Position numbers and translations under genes: made by a program | The notes under the pieces: generated by a model | The model's input: the letters and a program-made list of their open reading frames with translations, nothing else | The model's database searches: none | What the model was told of the DNA's origin: nothing | Shown: piece by piece, positions 1-5,962 of the stretch | Numbering within the stretch: the stretch's first letter is position 1 | How the letters are laid out: each line of letters opens with the position of its first letter | Assembly: GCA_964481775.1 (NCBI GenBank) | Contig: CAYZUX010000088.1 | Span: 1 to 21,500 of the forward strand | DNA: 21,500 nucleotides | Direction: 5' to 3' | Source of the DNA: OLB16 sp964481775 | Lineage (GTDB): Bacteria; Hinthialibacterota; Hinthialibacteria; OLB16

Positions 1-485
1 CTGACTCCTCCTGTTTGTTGATCATCTGTCTGCTTGGGTGGATTCGCATCAATCGTAAGAAGACAGTAGTAGCCCCCTGAAGCATCTGACGGAACTCGCG
101 CAGAGAGAGAGATTTCTTTTCGAGTTCTTGGCTCTAACCTGAAGGCCACAGGGTCGACTGCAACCCAACTCTGACAGCTTCTCTCAGCCTTCTCAACCCT
201 CATAGGGAATCCGTTGGAGGTGACAGCCAGAGAAGATACGGCAACACTGCAGTCAAGCTGGGTCTCACTCGAATTGCCCACATCTATCTTGAAAGCCCCC
301 GGAACTCCAGGACGCACTTCGGACTCGATAATCTGGGGCGCCACCGACAGATTTGCGAAACAAGTTGGCGATATTGCAGCCAACCCCAGTAGAAGGGACG
401 ACATCCAATGTTTAATAAACCTGCAGACTTGGCTACGTCGTGGTCGGTAGAGTTGCGGTTGTGAGAATGGTGGCATTTTCATCAT
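1..485 (-). CDS. Secreted PapD/DUF916-like beta-sandwich protein, partial (3' end outside window)
   Basis: Reading leftward from ATG at 485 there is an open frame of 161 codons that leaves the window without a stop. The start region is MMKMPPF, followed by a long basic n-region, then a hydrophobic core (SSLLLGLAAISPTCFA) that looks like a Sec signal peptide. The mature part begins LSVAPQIIESEVRPG and continues with a beta-rich pattern: a 'v.V.N.S' strand, a 'W.aVdP..f.LePr..' strand and 'vP.dasGGYYCLLTID'. This pattern is familiar from Ig-like/PapD-like or DUF916-type domains, which bind or cap partner proteins outside the cytoplasm. It is the third gene of a same-strand cluster with two other secreted beta-sandwich proteins. 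No Shine-Dalgarno sequence is visible; a TATAAT sits only six bases before the first ATG, so the mRNA may be leaderless. ATG 482, 476 or 404 are alternative starts. Exact function is unknown. Confidence 0.75.
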   Translation of the reverse strand, partial: MMKMPPFSQPQLYRPRRSQVCRFIKHWMSSLLLGLAAISPTCFANLSVAPQIIESEVRPGVPGAFKIDVGNSSETQLDCSVAVSSLAVTSNGFPMRVEKAERSCQSWVAVDPVAFRLEPRTRKEISLSARVPSDASGGYYCLLTIDANPPKQTDDQQTGGV

Positions 486-491
486 CTCTAA

Positions 492-497
492 ATTATA
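492..497 (-). promoter_or_regulatory. Possible -10 box (TATAAT) directly in front of the gene starting at 485
   Basis: On the minus strand a perfect TATAAT is followed by TTAGAG and then ATG. A start of transcription six or seven bases downstream would fall on the start codon itself. No convincing -35 hexamer lies at 16-18 bases upstream, so this could also be chance within the U-rich tail of the adjacent hairpin. Confidence 0.35.
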
Positions 498-538
498 GAA
501 AGACCAGGCCATGCCAAAACAAGACGCATGGCCTGGTC
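498..538 (-). terminator. Hairpin terminator after the gene at 576-1328
   Basis: Positions 502-514 (GACCAGGCCATGC) and 526-538 (GCATGGCCTGGTC) form a perfect 13-bp inverted repeat with an 11-base loop. On the minus strand it lies about 38 bases after the stop codon at 576 and is followed by a T-rich run (TTTCTATAATTT). The U-tract is interrupted, so termination may be partial and allow read-through into the next gene. Confidence 0.7.
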
Positions 539-575
539 CAAAGGCAGCTTGTGAGGGTATCACAGAGGTTACACT

Positions 576-1328
576 TTACATCTCCGGCGATACTGCGAGA
601 ACTGGATCCAGTCTGTAGTTGCCATCCTCTTGATAAGTGGTCGGCATCATCTCGATCTTCCAAGTAAGAGGGAAGAAACCTGAGGAGGGCAATCTCCACC
701 AGACGCCATCGTGGATCGTATTGTGAGCCCCATCACCAAAGTTGTCTGGTCCGGCATATCCAGCACCATAGGTCATCCGGATACGGGCGTCGAACGCCTC
801 TGCGGAAATGTCATTACCGCCAATATCGGTTGTTCCTTCCATGGCGTCAGTGATTGTCCCATCAGCTGCGATATCGCCAGCGACTTTTCCGGGCAGTAAA
901 AGTCCGACCCACATCCGGTGATTCGACCAATTAGCCCCATTGACGTAGGCTGTCCTGTCATTAGCGTTTAGACTCTGCAGGTTTCCAAAATGGAAGTAAA
1001 TCTTGGGATCGACGATTGTGGACTGGTTGTACATCTCAATGTCACACTCGATGTCCAGATTGGAGTCAGTCGACGGATCCGTATCAGTGGCAACCGTCTC
1101 AACCCATGCACTAGTGTCCCAGCTGTAAACTGCGCTTTCAGTGCTTGTCCCACCAAACTGATACTGCCAATTCGTTGAGTTCGGATTGGTGGTAGGACCT
1201 TGACCTGCAGCGTTGATGGGAGTGTGTCCATCGGCTGTGGTTCCCTCTTGTCCATACAACGTATTCAGCGCCATCGCTGGCATTGCCATCAGCGCCAATA
1301 AGGCGAGTATTGCTACGTACTTTGACAT
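576..1328 (-). CDS. Secreted single-domain beta protein with VDP-x-x-YFHFG motif (function unknown)
   Basis: This encodes 250 aa. The start at 1328 is chosen because it has AGGAGG (1339-1344) ten bases upstream and gives a clean signal peptide (MSKYVAILALLALMAMPAMA, cleavage near residue 20). An upstream ATG at 1403 in the same frame has no such support. The mature protein is acidic, poor in Lys and Cys (one Cys, residue 95), and rich in Asn, Thr, Asp and Trp, as expected for an extracellular beta protein. Residues 106-115 read VDPKIYFHFG. The C-terminus has PLTWKIEMMP, then YQEDGNY, then a last hydrophobic strand. The protein at 1648-3176 has the same motif and the same C-terminal pattern, so the two are probably homologous in that domain. 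It may be a subunit of a surface structure, but I know no named family. A hairpin terminator follows at 498-538. Confidence 0.8.
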   Translation of the reverse strand: MSKYVAILALLALMAMPAMALNTLYGQEGTTADGHTPINAAGQGPTTNPNSTNWQYQFGGTSTESAVYSWDTSAWVETVATDTDPSTDSNLDIECDIEMYNQSTIVDPKIYFHFGNLQSLNANDRTAYVNGANWSNHRMWVGLLLPGKVAGDIAADGTITDAMEGTTDIGGNDISAEAFDARIRMTYGAGYAGPDNFGDGAHNTIHDGVWWRLPSSGFFPLTWKIEMMPTTYQEDGNYRLDPVLAVSPEM

Positions 1329-1381
1329 AGTACAAAGTCCTCCTAAGAGGTTCCCCGTGGAGAGGGTTCGCCACTCGCTCC

Positions 1382-1417
1382 CTGTTCCCCTGTTGGCGAC
1401 CAATTAAAAGGGAACAG
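1382..1417 (-). promoter_or_regulatory. Leader hairpin, 8-bp arms with inner 4-bp stem
   Basis: CTGTTCCC (1382-1389) pairs with GGGAACAG (1410-1417). Inside, TTGG (1393-1396) pairs with CCAA (1400-1403) around a three-base loop. It lies 54 bases upstream of the start codon at 1328. No known riboswitch class was recognised. Confidence 0.4.
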
Positions 1418-1441
1418 ATCATCGCATCCACTTACGGGTTC

Positions 1442-1480
1442 TCCTGAGTTTGATGTATACTATGCCCAAACCCCTCAGGA
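1442..1480 (-). repeat. Imperfect inverted repeat (7 + 4 bp arms) around a GTATAC core
   Basis: TCCTGAG (1442-1448) pairs with CTCAGGA (1474-1480), and TTTG (1449-1452) pairs with CAAA (1467-1470), with three unpaired bases. The loop holds the palindrome GTATAC, which could be part of a -10 element. It may be an operator or an RNA structure. Only the symmetry is directly seen. Confidence 0.35.
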
Positions 1481-1647
1481 ATACTGAGTCGGGCACATCA
1501 CTGCAGTTTTTGCGTGTTGGGGAGGGTGCGTAACTCTGCCAGGAGACCACCCTCTTCTCTTTTCCCACTCACCTCCTTTACCTAAGATATCAGACACTCA
1601 CCCGGGTTCTTTCCCGGCTGTTCCAACCTAATCTTGTGGCTCACTCA

Positions 1648-3176
1648 TCACAGTAGCGGTGTCAAATCGACCCGCACCTGCATGTTGTAATCGCCAGGAG
1701 CCTGGAACTGCCCTGGGCTAACTGTCAACTCGAACTGAAGCGGAACCTCCCCCGGAAGCCCCTGTACTGACCAGGTCAAGGCATTGCCGCTGGCACTCAC
1801 TGTATCCGGGAGTCGTGCCGCTGTGCCTGCCTCCCCCAATTTCCATTCTGTGGGGATCGGCACATCCGATGCCTCAGCGGTACCGAAAGGTTTTACCTGT
1901 GGCATCTGTTGCGGGCTGCCAGTGCTGGAAGACAACGTGATAGACATGGGAGAATTCGCACGCAAACTGCCTTGAATCTGGGCCGTCTGTGAACTGCCCG
2001 GCCTGCCGAAGTGGAAGTAAACCAGAGGATCCACCAGTGTCAGCAGGGAGGTGACTTGTACCTTCAACTCAATCGGTACGAGCACCTCTCGGGCCGGCTG
2101 GGTTGGTGAAGCCTGACAGGAGACGACGAGATTCCCGACATAAGTCCCGAGCTTGTGTTGAGCAGTGGTGATGGCACACAGCTCCAGGACAAGTGGAGTT
2201 ATGCCCTGTGGTCCGGAAAGGATCAGCGCCTGAATTGTGTCTAGCGGTTGGTTTGAGCCATTTGCGCCCACCAGGTAAATCTCATTGGCCCGAATGAGAT
2301 CGTGAATGCTGGAATCGGATGGAGTCAGATCGGTGCAGCTTAGGGTTAAGGCCCAACCCACCTGAGAGGCAGTCAGCTCAAGACTCACCGGTTCCTGGAT
2401 GGGATAGGTGTCAGGATAAGGTCCGATGCTTTCCTTGACTGAATCCGAAAGGACCTCGAGCACGCAGGTGGGATCACTCGCCTTTTTCTCGAGACAGTAG
2501 GGAACCCAAGCGACCTGTTCGAGCCCTTGATTGGGTTCATCCAGTCGGCGAACCAGGAACCGGACCTCCCCTGTATACAGCCCTGCGGGAAGATCCGCCA
2601 TTGTGGAGCAAAAGAAGGTCAGGGCATAAGGGGTGTAGATCCCTGTTTCGAGGTCTTCCCCCTCAGCGATCAAGGCTGGATGAGGGACAGGTGTTCCCCC
2701 TCCGATAGTTCCGGGCAGGACTGCAACCTGAAAAGCATCCGCAGGGATGATTGTGCTTTCGGGACCGCTTGCATCCGTGAGGATGACCACCAACTCCCAG
2801 GTTTGGTAATTCGCGCTGACCTCGACCGGGACCACCTGGCTTGAATATCCCTGCCCACTGGAATCCTGTGAGAAAATAACCTTTTCGGAATAAACATCCA
2901 ACCAGACCATATATCCGGGGGCTGATTTTAATTGGACTGGATTTCTGGAGGCCCTTGAGGCTCTCCCCGGAGAGGTTGAACTGTCCTTGTTTCTAAAGAG
3001 TTTTGAGGTTTCTTTAAGGGAACGGTTGAAAACTTCAACCTTGGGAGCAGAGGTCTTTGCTGTAAGGGTTGATAACCTTCCATTAAAGGGGGCTTTATTT
3101 TCCTGGCCCCAAGTAGAGGTAGTCTGGGAAAAAAGATCACCCCCACATAAACAAGAACCCAGCCAGTTCCTCGCAT
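1648..3176 (-). CDS. Secreted protein with three tandem beta-sandwich domains; apparent frameshift after the signal peptide
   Basis: The open frame ending at 1648 has its first ATG at 2910, in the middle of what looks like a domain. The same frame stays open, with no ATG, GTG or TTG, back to about 3228. A second frame starts at ATG 3176 with GAGGG five bases upstream and encodes a signal-peptide-like start (MRGTGWVLVYVGVIFF). Joining the frames at the T6 run (3129-3134, minus strand) by one extra T or a -1 shift gives a single protein of about 509 aa whose signal peptide continues SQTTSTWGQ. The rest has three repeats, each with an early 'W.L' strand and a late 'P-x-x-L/F ... G-x-Y' strand. 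The last repeat carries VDPLVYFHFG, as in the neighbour at 576-1328. It is the first gene of the secreted-protein cluster. It may be a true pseudogene, a recoded gene or a sequencing error; the long intact remainder argues against decay. Function unknown. Confidence 0.7.
3129..3134 (-). other. Homopolymer run (T6 on the minus strand) at the frame switch
   Basis: The minus strand reads ATC TTT TTT CCC in the frame of the signal peptide. Slipping back one base, or one extra T, turns the next codon into TCC and enters the long downstream frame. It is a candidate slippage site or a homopolymer error. Confidence 0.55.
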
Positions 3177-3189
3177 GTGTACCCTCGCC

Positions 3190-3209
3190 GGGGAACCTTG
3201 CGGCTCCCC
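3190..3209 (-). promoter_or_regulatory. Leader hairpin with GCAA tetraloop just before the ribosome binding site
   Basis: On the minus strand GGGGAGCC pairs with GGTTCCCC around GCAA, an 8-bp stem with a GNRA-type loop. One pair is G-U in the minus-strand RNA but would be an A-C mismatch in a plus-strand RNA, so the fold fits transcription leftward. It ends 13 bases before the ATG at 3176, and GAGGG (3182-3186) lies between. Confidence 0.5.
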
Positions 3210-3252
3210 AGTTCTGTGCCCTTTTTTATTGTGTGCCTTGACAGCAACGCAT

Positions 3253-3264
3253 AGCCCGAAGGCT
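3253..3264 (-). promoter_or_regulatory. Small leader hairpin with UUCG tetraloop
   Basis: On the minus strand AGCC-TTCG-GGCT forms a 4-bp stem with the very stable UUCG loop, about 43 bases upstream of the GCAA hairpin. Together they suggest a structured 5' leader for the gene starting at 3176. Confidence 0.35.
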
Positions 3265-3347
3265 CAATTCATCTCTCTTACATACACTGATACGATTTAA
3301 CCTGAAAAATCCTTACAACTTTTTTTTGTACACCAGATCTTTTTTAC

Positions 3348-3367
3348 TGAGTCACCCACAAGACTCA
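3348..3367. repeat. Inverted repeat TGAGTC / GACTCA
   Basis: TGAGTC (3348-3353) and GACTCA (3362-3367) are separated by eight bases. On the minus strand it is followed by an A-run rather than a T-run, so it is not a terminator in the direction of the genes. A protein binding site upstream of the 3176 gene is possible. Confidence 0.3.
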
Positions 3368-3866
3368 ATCGCGTATGTGCCCAAACAATTAGCAGCATGT
3401 ATGCCACATAGACTATGTTCAACATCTACAGGATATTATACAATATTTATCATTATTTTGACGATGTGAATGTATTCAAACATGACAAACAATCTTCAAT
3501 GGTGGATAACCTTTTCGCATGTCCGCACACCAGAGAACCCCTCACACCACCAAAAAACTCACCCTCTTCAAACTGGAACCAGAGTCAAATCACCATCTTC
3601 TGTATCAATTCCCGGTCATTACCTGATTCTTCACGTTTCTTCCGTTTGCCGGGAAACAGATACATCAATGCAGATATGCTAGTCGGAAGGTGTGAATCTG
3701 TCAATACAAAAAAATTATTCAATGCAAATTGTTTCATTTATGAGACAAGAATGATATGAAGGTTATAATACGCTTATAGGAAGAAACTGTTCAGTCGTAT
3801 CTCCCTCCCTGCTTGGTTGGGATGGCACCCTTTTCCTGAAAAACAAGGGAGTTTACAGAGTTCTTC

Positions 3867-4235
3867 TCAGCGGATTTCGTGGGTTTCGAGGTTGTAGGAA
3901 AAGCTCCCGCGACGGTTGCAGCTGGCATGGACATAGGGGTAATGGACCGCGAAGAGGGCATCGATCTCGTGCTCGATCTGGAACTGGGCCGCGCCATTCT
4001 GGGCAAGCGCATTCCGAAAAGCAGGCCCGAGTTCGAGGATCTGCTCCTGGTTGAATCCGGCCTGGGTGAGGATGATGGCCACATCATCCGCCGAGAGGGG
4101 ATAGCTGTCCTGATTCGTGACCGGCACGATGCAATGCTGGTAACTGGCACAACCGGCCAGGCTCAGTCCGAGGAGGAGCAGAACCCCGGCATGGAATCTA
4201 ACGTTGGGGGATGGTGTCAACCGCGGCAGGGGCAC
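3867..4235 (-). CDS. Small outer-membrane lipoprotein, candidate pilotin of the adjacent secretin
   Basis: This encodes 122 aa. The start is GTG at 4235, fixed by AGGAGG (4244-4249) eight bases upstream. It overlaps the end of the secretin gene by 38 bases, so translation is probably coupled. Residues 14-28 are hydrophobic and end in a lipobox L-A-G-C with Cys29 as the lipidated residue. The mature part of about 94 aa has two more Cys (35 and 106) that could form a disulfide, and a predicted helical middle (residues 48-95: SADDVAIILTQAGFNQEQIL and onward). Pilotins (PulS/GspS/AspS type) are small lipoproteins that bind a secretin and carry it to the outer membrane; several are helical or have a disulfide. 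Size, lipobox and gene order fit such a role, but I recognise no specific family motif. Confidence 0.75.
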   Translation of the reverse strand: MPLPRLTPSPNVRFHAGVLLLLGLSLAGCASYQHCIVPVTNQDSYPLSADDVAIILTQAGFNQEQILELGPAFRNALAQNGAAQFQIEHEIDALFAVHYPYVHASCNRRGSFSYNLETHEIR

Positions 4236-5754
4236 CGTAGTTTCCTCCTTGCAGACGGCAGAGAGCCTGGTAGAGCTGTGCCTTGAACTCGGGTCCCACC
4301 GGCGGACAGGGGGGGACTTTCGGTGGTGGCGCCCCCGGTAAGGAATCTCCCTCCTTGATCAGGTAGGGTGTCACAAAGACCGCGATCTGACGCGCTGAGT
4401 CCTGATCGGAACGGTCACGGAAGAGATGCCCCACCCCTCGAATCCGGCTGAACCAAGGGACATTCTGCTGGTTGAGCCGCGACTTGGAATCATTCAGACC
4501 GGCCACAGCAGCGGTGCCGCCATCTTTGACCCGCACCGTGCTGGTGGCCACCCGGCGTGTCACCACGGGTAAATCATCCTCGCCACGTGCGATGACATCA
4601 CTCACTTCGGTGTTGAGCTGCAGAGTGATTTCATCATTATCGGCGATGTGGGGGATGATCCCCAGCATGGTCCCGCTCTGGATCTGTTCGAGCGTGGAAC
4701 GTGTGTAGACATCCTGAGCCAGGATCAGGAAGTATTCCTCGTTGAAGACCTTGATGCTGGCTTCTCGTCCATCCTGTGCCATCACTTGGGGGGTGGCGAT
4801 GATCGAGGCCTGATCATTGCTGTACATCAGGTCGAGGGTCAGCAACAGGGAATTGGTGAAATCGGTGTCAGGGATGAAGCCGATCCGGATTCCCCAAGGC
4901 CAACTGGCGCCTGGCGGGGCGGCACCACCATGGAAGAGCGAGCTCGAAAAAGCTCCCGCCGAGACAGTCGGCCATTGCCACTTGATCCCGGCATTGAAGA
5001 GGTCCAGGTTCTCCAGGGCCACCACCCGCACCTGCAGGAGGATCTGACGGGGACGGATATCCAGGGTTTTCAGGTCATGGATAATCCGTTCCTTGAGCTC
5101 TTCCGGCGCGGTGACAGTGACCGATCTGCTTTTGTCATCGGCCTTGATGTAGGACTGATAGGCTTCGGGAAGCAGTTTGATGATGTTGGTGGGGGTGGCG
5201 TAATCGATATGCACCAGGCTTAGTTCGCTGTTGGACAGAAAATCGGGGCTATCCGCCTTCGCCGAGGTGACCAGGTAAAAGTCAGGGGTTTTTTTGATGA
5301 TGTAACCGGTACCCGCAAGCACTAATTCCAGGGCCTTGTCCAGCGGTGTGTCTTTGAGTTCGACACTCACCACCCCTGAAACCCCTTGACCCGCGATAAT
5401 CGTCACCCCCGCTTGGGCGGCGATATCCTGGAGTGCCTGACGCAATTCGGTGTCAAAGAAAGTGTTCGTGATTAGATTTGGTTTTTTTTCTTCTTCATTG
5501 GAGACAGCTGGCGGTGGTCCAGCCGGAACATCTGTCTTTGTGGCTGGTTGAGGATCTGGAGATGGATCTATCTTGCCTCCCCAATCAGCAGGTAACGGGG
5601 CACTTTGAAGCTGTGGAGCAGAGGAGCTGGGTTCAGCTGAAATTTCTTCTATGGGAGAATCCGAGGCAGGTGCGGATTCCTGAGCGGAAAGTGGTACGCA
5701 ATAGCAACTGGCTATTGCCAAGATAGCAATCACTTGGAGGGGAATTCGAGGCAT
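4198..5754 (-). CDS. Secretin (GspD/PilQ family outer-membrane channel)
   Basis: This encodes 518 aa. A Sec signal peptide (residues 1-24, ending PLSAQ) is followed by a Pro/Ser/Glu-rich linker (25-92). Next come an N0/STN-type domain (about 94-165: ELRQALQDIAAQAGVTI, then 'VELKDTPLDKALELVL') and a second N domain (about 176-235). The secretin core (about 238-468) has TPQVMAQDG at 321-329, VATSTVRVKDGGTAAVAGL at 402-420, VPWFSRIRGVGHLF at 432-445 and VFVTPYLI at 459-466. Secretins form the multimeric outer-membrane gate of type II secretion and type IV pili. The protein is shorter than typical GspD or PilQ and lacks AMIN domains. The C-terminal tail (470-518) has two Cys (483, 499) and could contact the lipoprotein encoded by the overlapping next gene. 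A good promoter lies upstream at 5872-5900. The start codon lacks a clear Shine-Dalgarno sequence. Confidence 0.93.
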   Translation of the reverse strand: MPRIPLQVIAILAIASCYCVPLSAQESAPASDSPIEEISAEPSSSAPQLQSAPLPADWGGKIDPSPDPQPATKTDVPAGPPPAVSNEEEKKPNLITNTFFDTELRQALQDIAAQAGVTIIAGQGVSGVVSVELKDTPLDKALELVLAGTGYIIKKTPDFYLVTSAKADSPDFLSNSELSLVHIDYATPTNIIKLLPEAYQSYIKADDKSRSVTVTAPEELKERIIHDLKTLDIRPRQILLQVRVVALENLDLFNAGIKWQWPTVSAGAFSSSLFHGGAAPPGASWPWGIRIGFIPDTDFTNSLLLTLDLMYSNDQASIIATPQVMAQDGREASIKVFNEEYFLILAQDVYTRSTLEQIQSGTMLGIIPHIADNDEITLQLNTEVSDVIARGEDDLPVVTRRVATSTVRVKDGGTAAVAGLNDSKSRLNQQNVPWFSRIRGVGHLFRDRSDQDSARQIAVFVTPYLIKEGDSLPGAPPPKVPPCPPVGPEFKAQLYQALCRLQGGNYGAPAAVDTIPQR

Positions 5755-5767
5755 TGGCTCGTTTTGA

Positions 5768-5788
5768 GTACCCCATCCAACTGGGTAC
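5768..5788 (-). promoter_or_regulatory. Leader hairpin 13 bases before the secretin start codon
   Basis: GTACCC (5768-5773) and GGGTAC (5783-5788) form a 6-bp stem with a 9-base loop. Its closeness to the start codon, which lacks an obvious ribosome binding site, suggests it could affect translation. Confidence 0.3.
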
Positions 5789-5871
5789 CCACACCACCTT
5801 CAGTTCAGGACTCAAGTCAATACGGGAACCGTAAATCCCCTCCATCGATTCCCCATCTCCATCCCGACAAG

Positions 5872-5900
5872 AAGATACTCGGATTCGTGCATGTTGTCAA
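5872..5900 (-). promoter_or_regulatory. Sigma70-type promoter of the secretin-lipoprotein pair
   Basis: On the minus strand a perfect -35 TTGACA (5895-5900) and a -10 TATCTT (5872-5877) are separated by exactly 17 bases. This predicts a leader of about 110 bases before the secretin ATG at 5754. Confidence 0.6.
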
Positions 5901-5962
5901 CAGTCTTGTTTTATTTCAGATTGACCAAAATTTGTCCTTATAGATAACCGGAATCCTGTGAG

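Larger units (their letters stand above)
1329..1647 (-). other. 319-base intergenic region with structured leader of the gene at 576-1328
   Basis: No gene is seen here. Read on the minus strand it holds, in order: a weak CCGGG/CCCGG hairpin (1602-1617) without a T-run; a long imperfect inverted repeat (1442-1480); a hairpin with 8-bp arms (1382-1417); and the ribosome binding site AGGAGG, itself part of a small CCTC/GAGG hairpin (1339-1350). GGGGAAC occurs twice between the 8-bp hairpin and the start codon. The long structured leader suggests a separately regulated transcript. Confidence 0.5.
3177..3866. other. 690-base AT-rich intergenic region
   Basis: Lies between the stop of the lipoprotein gene (3867) and the start at 3176, both on the minus strand. 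The part from about 3241 to 3790 is clearly richer in A+T than the flanking genes. It holds T8 at 3320-3327, an inverted repeat at 3348-3367 and the leader hairpins at 3190-3264. The open frame at 3415-3759 (plus) has no ribosome binding site and an unconvincing composition, so I do not call it. No clear terminator for the lipoprotein gene was found. Confidence 0.5.

Noticed and set aside
1329..1403. N-terminal extension of the small YFHFG protein to ATG 1403
   Set aside because: The ATG at 1328 has AGGAGG and begins a clean signal peptide; the extension would bury it behind 25 polar residues.
1602..1617. CCGGG/CCCGG hairpin as a terminator of the 1648-3176 gene
   Set aside because: The stem is only five base pairs and no T-run follows on the minus strand.
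3177..3264. Cyclic-di-GMP (GEMM) riboswitch in the leader
   Set aside because: The GCAA hairpin and the pilus/c-di-GMP context suggested it, but the conserved single-stranded core motifs and second helix of that class are not present.
3415..3759. 114-codon plus-strand frame in the AT-rich region
   Set aside because: It has no ribosome binding site and reads as low-complexity AT-rich DNA, without domain, signal peptide or same-strand neighbours.
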